From: Wolbachia endosymbiont (group B) of Hofmannophila pseudospretella | GTDB taxonomy: Bacteria > Pseudomonadota > Alphaproteobacteria > Rickettsiales > Anaplasmataceae | Assembly (NCBI RefSeq): GCF_964028515.1 | Contig: NZ_OZ034788.1 | Location: forward strand, 682,001-746,000 | DNA: 64,000 nucleotides | Direction of reading: 5' to 3' | Shown: positions 7,606 through 15,727 of the stretch, piece by piece | Layout: each line of letters opens with the position of its first letter | How positions within the stretch are numbered: the first letter of the stretch is position 1 | Translations under genes and position numbers: made by a program | The notes under the pieces: model-generated | Told to the model about the DNA's origin: nothing | The model's database searches: none | Seen by the model: only the letters and a program-made list of their open reading frames with translations

Positions 7606-7685
7606 TTTTCAAACACTAACAACCACGTACTATAACAAGGCAAAAATTTTACGTAAGAGGGTAGGCCTTGCAATTGTATCAATAG

Positions 7686-7762
7686 TGGTGGGATTGGTAG
7701 GACTCGAACCTACGACCAATTCGTTATGAGCGAACTGCTCTAACCGACTGAGCTACAATCCC
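7686..7762 (-). tRNA. tRNA with CAT anticodon (Ile2-lysidine type favoured, else Met)
   Basis: The minus strand reads GGGATTGTAGCTCAGTCGG..., with a 7-bp acceptor stem (GGGATTG/CAATCCC), anticodon loop CTCATAA and a GGTTCGAGTCC T-arm. Discriminator A is followed by an encoded CCA (plus-strand TGG at 7686-7688). CAT is used by elongator Met, initiator Met and lysidine-modified Ile tRNAs. The TTGGTCG variable region resembles Ile2 tRNAs, but sequence alone does not settle it. Confidence 0.9.
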
Positions 7763-7801
7763 TTTTATCAATACCTATAATACACGCAAAAGGAAATTTG
7801 T

Positions 7802-8128
7802 CTACTCGCTTATTTCACTATCAACCCAACTGTGTAAATCATTTATTGCGCCAATTTTGCGTGCAATTTCCTTACCATCTTGAAATATGATTAAAGTAGG
7901 TATAGATTGAACTCCATACTTACTTGGCACCTCAGTTTCTCCATCTATGTCGAACTTGCAGATCTTGATCTTGCCTTTTCTATCCTCAGCCAATTGCTCG
8001 ATACGTGGCATCAGACTTTTGCATGGTCCACACCATTCTGCCCAAAAATCTACCAGCACAAATCCTTTGTGGTTAGCAACTTCAGATTCGAAATTTTGAT
8101 CATTTACCGCTTTAATATCATCACTCAT
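7802..8128 (-). CDS. trxA: thioredoxin
   Basis: 108 residues, the standard thioredoxin length, with no leader, so a cytosolic dithiol reductase. The active site WCGPC is at residues 32-36 inside VDFWAEWCGPCKSLMP. The cis-proline loop (QSIPTLIIF) and the C-terminal GKEIARKIGA strand are present. It lies directly before a tRNA gene on the same strand and is transcribed apart from the RNase D-like gene upstream. Confidence 0.95.
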   Translation of the reverse strand: MSDDIKAVNDQNFESEVANHKGFVLVDFWAEWCGPCKSLMPRIEQLAEDRKGKIKICKFDIDGETEVPSKYGVQSIPTLIIFQDGKEIARKIGAINDLHSWVDSEISE

Positions 8129-8207
8129 AAAATACCTAAATTTTTATAAATATAGCGTATCAATTAACAGCTGATCAACTAAATTTTTTTGGATTCAAGT
8201 GAAGTGA

Positions 8208-8828
8208 TTATATCTGATGATTAAAGATATCTACATTCCCCCAACCCATTGAATCTAGCTCAATACGAGTAAGAAGAAACTCAAAGCACTTTTCGGCTAA
8301 TTCTTTTCTATTTTCACGTTCTAGCATTAAATCTAGCTTTTCCTTTATTCTATGAAGATATAAAACATCAGATGCAGCATAACTTTTTTGCTTGTCTGTT
8401 AAATTTTCATTTCCCCAATCAGAAGATTGTTGTTGCTTATTTAATTTTATATCAAGTAGTTCTAAGCACAACTCTTTTAAGCTATGACTATCTGTATAAG
8501 TGCGAACTAAACGTGAGGCTATTTTCGTGCAATAGCAAGGCAGTGCCCAAGTTTTTAAATAATAATGTATTATGCTTACATCAAACCGCGCAAAGTGAAA
8601 TATTTTGGTTATATTTTTATCCTCTAATATTTTTCTCAAATTTGGAGCTGTATAATCGTTTTTGAATTGAACTAAGTGAGCGTTGCCATCATTGAAAGAG
8701 AGCTGAACAAGGCATAATCTATCTCTGCTATGAAGTAGACCCATTGCCTCTGTATCAACAGCTATAGATTTTATATCATTCGGTATTGCACTGGCTGGCA
8801 GGTCGTCTTTATATATAAATATTCTCAT
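8208..8828 (-). CDS. rnd: RNase D-like DEDDy 3'-5' exonuclease
   Basis: 206 residues from the ATG at 8828 (MRIFIYKDDLPASA); an in-frame ATG at 8864 would add 12 residues. DEDDy motifs are visible: Exo I AVDTEAMG (D25, E27), Exo II FHFARFD and Exo III YAASDVLYLH (Tyr and Asp). It is about half the length of E. coli RNase D and lacks the HRDC domains, like the short RNase D proteins common in alphaproteobacteria. The likely role is trimming of structured RNA 3' ends, including tRNA precursors. Confidence 0.88.
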   Translation of the reverse strand: MRIFIYKDDLPASAIPNDIKSIAVDTEAMGLLHSRDRLCLVQLSFNDGNAHLVQFKNDYTAPNLRKILEDKNITKIFHFARFDVSIIHYYLKTWALPCYCTKIASRLVRTYTDSHSLKELCLELLDIKLNKQQQSSDWGNENLTDKQKSYAASDVLYLHRIKEKLDLMLERENRKELAEKCFEFLLTRIELDSMGWGNVDIFNHQI

Positions 8829-8979
8829 AAATTTAATATGTTTTATAACACATACAATAATCAAAAATGAGTTTTAAGTATACGAAAAGATCATAGAAAA
8901 CGTGCTCTCATGATTTTCATGTATGTAGGGTTTACAAATTATGATATGCACCTATAATAAGAATAAGTAAATTTTCATT

Positions 8980-9052
8980 GCGGGAGTGGCTCAGTTGGTA
9001 GAGCGCAACCTTGCCAAGGTTGAGGTCGAGGGTTCGAACCCCTTCTCCCGCT
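8980..9052 (+). tRNA. tRNA-Gly (anticodon GCC)
   Basis: GCGGGAG...CTCCCGC acceptor stem, D-arm GCTCAGTTGGTAGAGC, anticodon loop TTGCCAA between CAACC and GGTTG, and T-arm GAGGGTTCGAACCCCTT. The discriminator is T (9052). The next bases are CTT, so CCA must be added after transcription, unlike the Gln and CAT tRNAs here. Confidence 0.96.
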
Positions 9053-9152
9053 CTTCTTTTAACATAAAAAAATTGCTTCACTTATTCAACTAGTTCAGCC
9101 ATGCTTAAAGTAGCTAAAAGCTTTTTAGAAAATTATTATTTAAGAGGGTTAT

Positions 9153-9608
9153 ATGGACAATGATACTAAAAGAATGTTATTTAGATTAGGTATAGCTACA
9201 ACAATAGGAGCACTTACAGGTTTAGGACTCAGTTTTACAGCTCTATCACCTTTAGTAATGGGTGGAATTGTTGCTGCGATTCCGGCAGCCTTACTTGCAT
9301 GTCGGATAATCTCTAATAGAGGACTCTCCAAAGAAGTCTTTTTTCAGACTGCTTGTTTTTGTGCTGTAGGTACTGCAATTGGAGTTGGTCTTGCTGCAGC
9401 TGCAATGGCTATTTTCCCTGGTGCAATGCTTGGAATGGGATCGGCAGCTTTAGCAGGTGGGTTGATAGCACCCATATCAGTAATCGCAGGGTTAATTGCA
9501 ATAGCTTATATTATTGAACCAATAGCTAAAAAAGTGAATGAGTATATTATATCACCTGTAGTTGAATGTTTTTCTTCAAAAGGGGAAGAGAAAGAGCAAG
9601 TTATATAA
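9153..9608 (+). CDS. small Gly/Ala-rich membrane protein
   Basis: 151 residues with about four hydrophobic helices rich in Gly and Ala (about 12-50, 62-88, 90-122). A short Lys/Glu tail (SSKGEEKEQVI) probably faces the cytosol. An AAGAGGG ribosome site lies about 10 bases before the ATG. It sits between tRNA-Gly and era, reading the same way. No family recognised. Confidence 0.6.
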   Translation: MDNDTKRMLFRLGIATTIGALTGLGLSFTALSPLVMGGIVAAIPAALLACRIISNRGLSKEVFFQTACFCAVGTAIGVGLAAAAMAIFPGAMLGMGSAALAGGLIAPISVIAGLIAIAYIIEPIAKKVNEYIISPVVECFSSKGEEKEQVI

Positions 9609-9652
9609 TAATCAATTGACGTTAGCATTCGGTTTTCTTTATAATTTTCTTT

Positions 9653-10537
9653 GTGAAAGAAGAAAAGTGCTTATTTGTAACGATAGCTGGTTTGCCAAAT
9701 GCTGGAAAGTCAACGCTAATTAACAGTATCGTAGGCAAGAAAATTGCAATTGTCACCCCTAAAGTGCAGACAACAAGGACGCAGGTAAGGGGTGTTGCTA
9801 TATGCAACAATGCGCAAATTGTTTTTACTGACTCTCCAGGAGTGTTTTCAGCAGAAACAAATCTTGAAAAAGCTTTAGTCAAATCTGCATGGGGAGCAGT
9901 TAAGGATAGTGACATTACTTTGTTGCTTGTTGATGTAAACAATTACCTAAAAAATATAGAAAGAATAAAAACGATATTTGCACGACTGGAGCGCACAAAA
10001 GGCAGATGCATTTTGGTTATCAATAAAACTGATTTAGTAAAGAAATCAGAGCTCAAGATGGCACATGAGCACCTAAATTTGCTTTATAAGTTTGAAAAAA
10101 TTTTTACGATATCGGCACTGAAGAATGATGGACTTTCTAATTTGATGAATTACTTATCTGAAATTGCACCGATAAGCCCTTGGTTCTATGAAGAAGATCA
10201 AGTAACCGATTCCTCAGCTGATTTTTTATCAGCAGAAATTACAAGAGAGAAGTTATTCTTGAACCTACGTGAAGAATTGCCATACTCTACAGCTGTTATA
10301 ACTGAACAATTTGAGGAAAAAAAAGATAAGAGTTTAGTCATAAAACAGATCATATTTGTATTGAAAGATAATCATAAGAAAATAGTGCTAGGAAAAGACG
10401 GCAGTAGCATAAAAAAAATTAATATCGAGGCGCGTACAGAATTGGAAAAGTTATTTGAGTGCAAAGTTCATCTCTTTTTGTTCGTAAAAGTGCGACCTTG
10501 GACTGATCGCCCTGAGGAATATATAAGTAATGCTTAA
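9653..10537 (+). CDS. era: GTPase Era
   Basis: 294 residues, the usual Era length. Era binds 16S rRNA in 30S subunit maturation. G1 GLPNAGKS is at 13-20, followed by TTRTQVRG (G2), TDSPGV (G3, DxxG) and NKTD (G4). The C-terminal KH domain carries IVLGKDGSSIKKI. The start is a GTG at 9653, since no ATG lies upstream in frame before the GTPase core. The last eight bases overlap the exonuclease gene, implying one transcript. Confidence 0.95.
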   Translation: MKEEKCLFVTIAGLPNAGKSTLINSIVGKKIAIVTPKVQTTRTQVRGVAICNNAQIVFTDSPGVFSAETNLEKALVKSAWGAVKDSDITLLLVDVNNYLKNIERIKTIFARLERTKGRCILVINKTDLVKKSELKMAHEHLNLLYKFEKIFTISALKNDGLSNLMNYLSEIAPISPWFYEEDQVTDSSADFLSAEITREKLFLNLREELPYSTAVITEQFEEKKDKSLVIKQIIFVLKDNHKKIVLGKDGSSIKKINIEARTELEKLFECKVHLFLFVKVRPWTDRPEEYISNA

Positions 10538-11357
10538 TTCTTTGTTGGTATTTGATATTGAAACTATACCAGATGTAAATTCCTGTAAGAATTTACTAAA
10601 TATTAGTGATGATAGCAGTGTAGAAGAAAAGAGGGACGCATTAACAAAATATCATCTTGAAATAACAAACGGGCAAAACTCTTTTCTGCGTCAGCCCTTC
10701 CACCTTGTTGTAGTCATTAGTTTTTTACTTTGTAATATAACACGCCAGAGCGGTTATGAAATGTTCACACTACAAGAAATAAGATCTGGAGGCACAGTAA
10801 ACTCCAATGAAAAAGAGCTAGTAAAGGGATTTTTTAACTACATATCAGAGAAAAAGCCAAGACTAGTTTCGTTCAATGGACGCACTTTTGATATACCGGT
10901 ACTGAAGTACCGTGCTATGGTTCATGGCATTCAAGCAGAATATTTTCACAAAGCTGGCGATAAGTGGAATAGTTACAATCAGAGGTACAGTAGTGATTGG
11001 CATTGTGATTTGCTTGAATCTCTCTCTGATTTTGGAGCTTCTGCAAGAATGAAGATGAACGAAGTTTGCGCAGCATTTAATCTTCCTGGTAAGATTGGAG
11101 TCGATGGGTCACAAGTTATGGGCTTATACGATAGTGGCAAAATACAAGAGATTCGCGATTATTGTGAAACAGATGTGATTAACACTTATTTAATTTACTT
11201 GAGATTCATGCATCATCAAGGAAGAATTACTACAGAAAGCTATAATAAGAGCATAGAAGAACTGCTTTTGGAATGCGAAAAAAAAGAACACCTAAAGAAA
11301 TTTAAAGAAGAATGGAAAATAACTTCTGGTGAAAATTTTTATATTGAATTTAAATGA
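10530..11357 (+). CDS. predicted 3'-5' exonuclease, PolB-exonuclease-like
   Basis: 275 residues of the DNA-polymerase-B-type exonuclease-like family (PF10108 type). Exo I is LLVFDIETIPD (D9, E11). Exo II is RLVSFNGRTFDIPVLKYRAM, with the FNGxxFD signature. Exo III-like residues are in IRDYCETDVINTYLIYLRF. It lacks polymerase domains, so it is a stand-alone nuclease for DNA or RNA. It starts inside the end of era. Confidence 0.85.
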   Translation: MLNSLLVFDIETIPDVNSCKNLLNISDDSSVEEKRDALTKYHLEITNGQNSFLRQPFHLVVVISFLLCNITRQSGYEMFTLQEIRSGGTVNSNEKELVKGFFNYISEKKPRLVSFNGRTFDIPVLKYRAMVHGIQAEYFHKAGDKWNSYNQRYSSDWHCDLLESLSDFGASARMKMNEVCAAFNLPGKIGVDGSQVMGLYDSGKIQEIRDYCETDVINTYLIYLRFMHHQGRITTESYNKSIEELLLECEKKEHLKKFKEEWKITSGENFYIEFK

Positions 11358-11363
11358 ACAGAT

Positions 11364-11395
11364 GCTATAGAGCAATCTAATGATTGCTCCATATA
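11364..11395. terminator. bidirectional hairpin between convergent genes
   Basis: GAGCAATC (11370-11377), loop TAAT, GATTGCTC (11382-11389), with further pairing of the CTATA/TATAG flanks. It sits between the exonuclease stop and the convergent lipase stop. The A/T-rich flanks suit termination in either direction. Confidence 0.55.
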
Positions 11396-11399
11396 GTAG

Positions 11400-12713
11400 T
11401 TATAAACTCCTTGTAGTAGAAAAGACATTTTGATATGCCATCTGCTTAACTTCTGCTTGTTCAAACTTAGAAAAATTTTCTAAGTTTTTATCTTGGTATT
11501 CCTTTTTTACTTTCTCGAAAAAATTTTGCTTACCAAGAATATAATCACCTAAATTAGCAGCATAATATTGAGCATTACCTAAAACTGCACAGTTAATTCG
11601 ACTTAATATTCTCGAAGGGTAGTAAAAGAGAGAAACATTATTGTTTGACCGGAAGTCATTTTCATCCATTATTTTAATGGCTTCATGATAACCATCTACT
11701 TGATGAACAAAATATCCTTCAGGTGCTGATATTCTCAATTGTGCACCTACATGAGCATAACCACAAATACCAGGTGATACCGCTGGTACTGGGTCTTGTC
11801 TATGTTGAGTTACTCTAATGGTTTTTTCTTGAAGAACATCATTATAAAATTCACTAGCAGTAAGATCAAAAACTCGTGGATCACCAAAAGTTGCAACATG
11901 AACATCTTCAGCTCCTTCTGTTTTATTGAGGGATAAAGCAGCTATCTTAGCAATAGCTCCTCCCATACTGTGACCTGTGAGATTAATTTTAAGATCTTTG
12001 ACTTCTGATCCCTGTTTTTCAGCATGAGATTTCAAAATGCCATAAAGATTAGGCCATGAATCCACAAATGAATTATAAAATCCTCTATGCATTCTTCCAC
12101 CGTTAGGTAAAAGTTCTGAAGTAGTAAAAACTACATTTATATCAGTGATTCCATCGTTTACACCATGGCTCAAACGAGTACCATGGTAAGCTATTGTTAT
12201 TTCTTTACCTTTTATAAAAACATGACCAGCATCTTTTTCAAAGCTATTACCAAATGGAGTAATTTCATAACCTTCGCTGATAAGTTCAGCTCTAGTTTTA
12301 TACATTTTTTCAGTAGATGGAACAATTTCAAAATCTTCTACAATTTCAAATTCAGTTTTGTATACTCTTTGAGCTAGGTTGTTACATCTTTTTTTACTTA
12401 ATTTACCATCATCATCGCCATAGCTTATCTTGCAGAAATTACCCATTTCTAATAATTTCTCTCTATCAAATCCTGCAATTTTTATAATACTTTCATCTGT
12501 TTTATAGTCAGAAGGTAAAGAACATGGCTCATTTGGATCAGCACGATTTATAAATTCATAATCTTCAATGATCTCAAATTCATCGTCATATTCTTTCATC
12601 TCGTATTTGCCATCATCTACTGAAATAGAGTCTGGCTGTTCAGTATTATCTGGCTCTGAGCCTGTAGCAGCACCTGTAGTGCTAAACCAATTTCGTAAAA
12701 AACTAAAATCCAT
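11400..12713 (-). CDS. class 3 lipase (alpha/beta hydrolase), possible effector
   Basis: 437 residues. The central domain is a lipase class 3 fold (PF01764 type): ITIAYHGTR (oxyanion region, about 172-180), the nucleophile elbow LTGHSMGGAIA (Ser249), the acid in RQDPVPAVSP (Asp308) and the His in DGYHEAIKIM (His343). ATFGDPRVFD is also typical. No signal peptide is seen. The acidic N-terminus (1-135) holds two copies of an EFEIxEDxE motif (about 45-53 and 121-129). The C-terminal 80 residues are helical. Phospholipase or lipase activity on host or own membranes is inferred. The upstream AT-rich region (12714-12800) probably holds its promoter. Confidence 0.85.
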   Translation of the reverse strand: MDFSFLRNWFSTTGAATGSEPDNTEQPDSISVDDGKYEMKEYDDEFEIIEDYEFINRADPNEPCSLPSDYKTDESIIKIAGFDREKLLEMGNFCKISYGDDDGKLSKKRCNNLAQRVYKTEFEIVEDFEIVPSTEKMYKTRAELISEGYEITPFGNSFEKDAGHVFIKGKEITIAYHGTRLSHGVNDGITDINVVFTTSELLPNGGRMHRGFYNSFVDSWPNLYGILKSHAEKQGSEVKDLKINLTGHSMGGAIAKIAALSLNKTEGAEDVHVATFGDPRVFDLTASEFYNDVLQEKTIRVTQHRQDPVPAVSPGICGYAHVGAQLRISAPEGYFVHQVDGYHEAIKIMDENDFRSNNNVSLFYYPSRILSRINCAVLGNAQYYAANLGDYILGKQNFFEKVKKEYQDKNLENFSKFEQAEVKQMAYQNVFSTTRSL

Positions 12714-13047
12714 AAATACCTTGATTATTAAAAATAAAACAATAATTCACTAATTATAATATAAACTAATATTATTGTCAATAGTTATATTAATATTTTA
12801 ACCTTTGTGTACTTTCACTTGAGTAAATTTTACTTCCATAGAAATAGAATAAGTATAGAGTTATAATACACTAACAAGCAAACCTCTGTGCTAAATTTTG
12901 GTTAATATACAAGTTGAGCGTATTAAGAAAGTTGCTTTTAAAGTATTGCATTTTACTTTTATTTTCGCTATAAGGTTGCTTTAAGTTGAATTTTCAACAT
13001 TTTTATACTATTTATGTTATGATTTTGAAATTTTTTGGGGGCACTTC
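12714..13047. promoter_or_regulatory. divergent intergenic region between lipase and porin
   Basis: 334 bases, very AT-rich, no ORF. Upstream of the porin lies the palindrome GTTGAA-TT-TTCAAC (12985-12998), which overlaps a possible -35 TTGAAT (12986-12991). A TATACT (13004-13009) or TATTTA (13009-13014) could be the -10; the spacing fits only the weaker one (17 bases). The porin ribosome site is GGGGG at about 13036-13041. An operator at the palindrome is speculation. Confidence 0.35.
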
Positions 13048-15060
13048 ATGAAAAAATCTATTTATACTAGAACTGCTCTAGTTTCTCTATTAACTTTATG
13101 TTCTTTCAGTGGCTTTGCTGGTGACTTTTCTGACGAGAGTATAAAGGAAGTAAAAAAGCAAGAGAGTAACGAGTCAATCAAAGCTTCTGGAAAGATGGAA
13201 GTGATGAAGACGTCAAATAAAAAACTAAAAGAAAAAATGGACAGGATATGTAATGCTGATCCAAGAAAAAAAGCTGAAGAGCTTAAGAAAAAAGAAGAAT
13301 TAAGATTAGCAGCTGAGCAGAAGAAAAAAGAGGAGTTGAAATTAGCAGCTGAGCAAAAGAAGAAGAAAGAAGAACTAAAATTAGCAGCTGAACAAAAGAA
13401 AAAAGAAGAAATTAGGCTAGCAAATGAGAAAAAAGCAAAACTTATAGAAGCTTCAAAAGCGAAAGCCCTGAAAGTTAAAAATTCTAATGTAGAAAAGTCA
13501 AAAATTAAGGGTTCTAAAACTAAGAATGCTAAAATTGAAGCTAAAGATATAAAAAAGGATGTAAAAGTTGTTAACAGCAATACAGAGGAAAAAGGTAAGG
13601 CAAGTCCTGTTGTTTCAGTTGGTGGGGTTGATATTATCAATACTAATCAAGGGGATGGTTTAAGAATAACTTTCGGTGGTGTTATTGATTCTCAAGGTTA
13701 TGGTAACTATGGGCTAAGTGGCTATGAGCATTATAATATTATGCCGGGAAAATATACAGATTATTTTAATAATACTGAAGATAGTATAAAAGGAGCAAAT
13801 CTAATATTTCCTAAAGGGATAGGAAATATTGGTGATTACAGCGAAAACATGGGCATGATTTCAGATGCAATATTGCACTTAAGAGCTGAAAACAAAAACG
13901 AAGACTTAGGACTTGTTTATGGCGCCAATGTGCAATTTCATGTTCCAGTTACTGAAGGTAAAGGAGCATCACAAGGTGTGAATGCTGCAAGAGGTAGAAG
14001 TGCACATGTGTTTTTGAACTCAAAATATGGTGATCTGAAACTTGGCTATCAATTTGGTCCTGAGTCTCTGATGAGACTTGATGCAACAAGAGTTGCAACC
14101 GTTGACGGAGCTGCAGATAGTGATTGGTTTAGAAAAGTGAATTTAGAAGGAAGTGCTGCAAACTTTCCATTTTACGTAACACCACGTCTTTATACTGAAA
14201 GCTTCTCGAGCGAGAGCGAAAAACTCTCCTTCCGTATGGCAGGAAAGTATAACAAAGAGGTTATGACCACATTGCCGTTTAGAGTTGCTTACTACTCACC
14301 AAGTTATATGGGCGCAAGATTTGGTCTTAGCTACTCACCTCGCTATGATAATAATTTATTCATTGTGAAAGAAGAGAATGATGTAAGACATGTTGGACCA
14401 GATTATGAGCATATAGTAAGTGCTGGTACATCGTATGAATATGATTTTAGTCAGCATAATATAAAAGTTAAAACTTCTGTAGTTGGTGAGTATGGTAAGG
14501 CAAAAAAACCAAATAAAGATAAGCATCTTTATAAGGAATTTGTGGAGTACAATGACCTGATGGGTGTTAACTTAGGTGCAAGCGCTGATTATAAGATTGA
14601 TGAAGATCAAGCCGTAAAATTTGCTGCCTCTTTTGCATATTTGGGCAAGTCTGGTCAACCAAAGGATATTAAAATCAAAGATGGTGGTAATGGCTATAAA
14701 CAAATTCCTGAAAAGGATGTTCAAGGCAAAGATAATGAAGAGTATAAAAGAATTGCAGGCTTAGCTCAATTCGATAACAATACCATGTATTGGACTACAG
14801 GGGCTGGTTATCAATATGAAAATGTCTACACAAGCTTGACATACTTTGGCAGTAGAATGAATGATGGAGATATGCTTCATGATGTTGCACTTGGTGTTCA
14901 ATATGATCTATCTTCTTGCAATAAGAGCAAGTTTGTTCCTTATGCAGCTCTTCATTACTTTAGAACTGATGAAAAAGGCGCAGTGAAAGATAAAAATAAA
15001 GCTGATGTACCTTCTAACCAAGGAGTTCTTTTACTTACTGGTGTGAAGTTTTCTTTCTAA
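13048..15060 (+). CDS. outer-membrane porin with lysine-rich periplasmic stalk
   Basis: 670 residues. A cleavable signal peptide (MKKSIYTRTALVSLLTLCSFSGFAG) comes first. Residues 30-185 are a Lys/Glu/Ala-rich probable coiled coil with about three copies of an 'AAEQKKKEELKL' unit (about 74-130). From about 200 the protein looks like a Gram-negative porin: LRITFGGVIDSQGYG, KYGDLKLGYQFGPES, RVAYYSPSYMGARFGLSYSPR, alternating strands, and a terminal aromatic (VKFSF). The barrel probably forms a diffusion pore. The stalk may span the periplasm. A stem-loop follows the stop. Porin identity is good; the stalk role is inference. Confidence 0.85.
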   Translation: MKKSIYTRTALVSLLTLCSFSGFAGDFSDESIKEVKKQESNESIKASGKMEVMKTSNKKLKEKMDRICNADPRKKAEELKKKEELRLAAEQKKKEELKLAAEQKKKKEELKLAAEQKKKEEIRLANEKKAKLIEASKAKALKVKNSNVEKSKIKGSKTKNAKIEAKDIKKDVKVVNSNTEEKGKASPVVSVGGVDIINTNQGDGLRITFGGVIDSQGYGNYGLSGYEHYNIMPGKYTDYFNNTEDSIKGANLIFPKGIGNIGDYSENMGMISDAILHLRAENKNEDLGLVYGANVQFHVPVTEGKGASQGVNAARGRSAHVFLNSKYGDLKLGYQFGPESLMRLDATRVATVDGAADSDWFRKVNLEGSAANFPFYVTPRLYTESFSSESEKLSFRMAGKYNKEVMTTLPFRVAYYSPSYMGARFGLSYSPRYDNNLFIVKEENDVRHVGPDYEHIVSAGTSYEYDFSQHNIKVKTSVVGEYGKAKKPNKDKHLYKEFVEYNDLMGVNLGASADYKIDEDQAVKFAASFAYLGKSGQPKDIKIKDGGNGYKQIPEKDVQGKDNEEYKRIAGLAQFDNNTMYWTTGAGYQYENVYTSLTYFGSRMNDGDMLHDVALGVQYDLSSCNKSKFVPYAALHYFRTDEKGAVKDKNKADVPSNQGVLLLTGVKFSF

Positions 15061-15073
15061 TTAGTCTTAGTAA

Positions 15074-15101
15074 TACACACCACAATTTAATGTGGTGTGT
15101 A
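15074..15101 (+). terminator. stem-loop after the porin gene
   Basis: Perfect 11-bp stem TACACACCACA (15074-15084) / TGTGGTGTGTA (15091-15101) with loop ATTTAA, 13 bases past the porin stop. No T-run follows (CTTCCAG), so it may instead act as an mRNA 3' stabiliser. Confidence 0.6.
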
Positions 15102-15178
15102 CTTCCAGATGAAAATTATTTATATTGAAAAAATTTCCAATATATGGTATAATAGCTTAGAGTAGAAGTAACAATATC

Positions 15179-15403
15179 ATGGATATAACAGTAAATCTTG
15201 ATGGAGAATTTGAGAAAATAGTACAATCTCATTCCATGTTACAAAATCGTTCCGTACCACAACAAATTGAGCATTGGGCTAAAATTGGTCAAGTTGTTGA
15301 AGATAACCCTGAGCTAAGCTATAACATCATTAAAGAAATCCTTTCAGGCACCGAAGATGCAAAATCAGGTGATGTTGAGGAGTATAAATCTACAAAATTT
15401 TGA
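15179..15403 (+). CDS. ParD-like antitoxin
   Basis: 74 residues resembling ParD/TA_antitoxin proteins that bind DNA and neutralise a ParE/RelE toxin: MDITVNLDGEFEKIVQSHSML, then SVPQQIEHWAKIGQVVEDNPEL and a charged tail. The sequence from 'Q-I-E-H-W-A' to 'E-N-P-E-L' is a hallmark of the group. Its stop overlaps the TTG that begins the toxin frame (15400-15403, TTGA), the classic coupled antitoxin-toxin layout. The antitoxin appears intact although its partner is broken. Confidence 0.8.
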   Translation: MDITVNLDGEFEKIVQSHSMLQNRSVPQQIEHWAKIGQVVEDNPELSYNIIKEILSGTEDAKSGDVEEYKSTKF

Positions 15404-15679
15404 AGGTTCTTCTTACCAACACTTTTAAGCGGTCAATGAAAAAGCTGCATAACAGTCAACTACCTAAACTTGAAGAAGCTATCAAGCAAATATAAAGATA
15501 ATCCATGTATCGGAGAACTAAAGTCAGGTGACCTTGCAGGTGTTCGTGTATACAAATTCTCTATTTTTAATCAACTTACTTTGTTAGCTTATTTTTATAA
15601 TGAACAAAATAATGAATTAACACTTCTTGCCCTTGCTCCACATGAGAATTTTTATAGAGATCTGAAGAAGCGAGTTTAG
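15400..15679 (+). pseudogene. RelE/ParE-family toxin, frameshifted
   Basis: Frame 1 from TTG 15400 (or ATG 15436) reads KVLLTNTFKRSMKKLHN...LEEAIKQI and hits TAA at 15493. The family sequence resumes in frame 2 from about 15486 with KYKDNPCIGELKSGDLAGVRVYKF, then FNQLTLLAYFYNE and APHENFYRDLKKRV to 15679. Joining both halves gives a full-length RelE/ParE mRNA-interferase-like toxin of about 92 residues. A small indel near the A/T run at 15487-15497 explains the break. The toxin is probably inactive unless frameshifting occurs. Confidence 0.8.
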
Positions 15680-15727
15680 TCAACATAGCAGCCGTTTCTT
15701 TTCTACCATTATTTATAGGAGGCCCCT

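Noticed and set aside
13062..13640. Long minus-strand ORF opposite the porin N-terminus
   Set aside because: It is the antisense of the lysine-rich repeat; the amino-acid pattern (Phe/Ser runs) is the reverse image of Lys/Glu codons.
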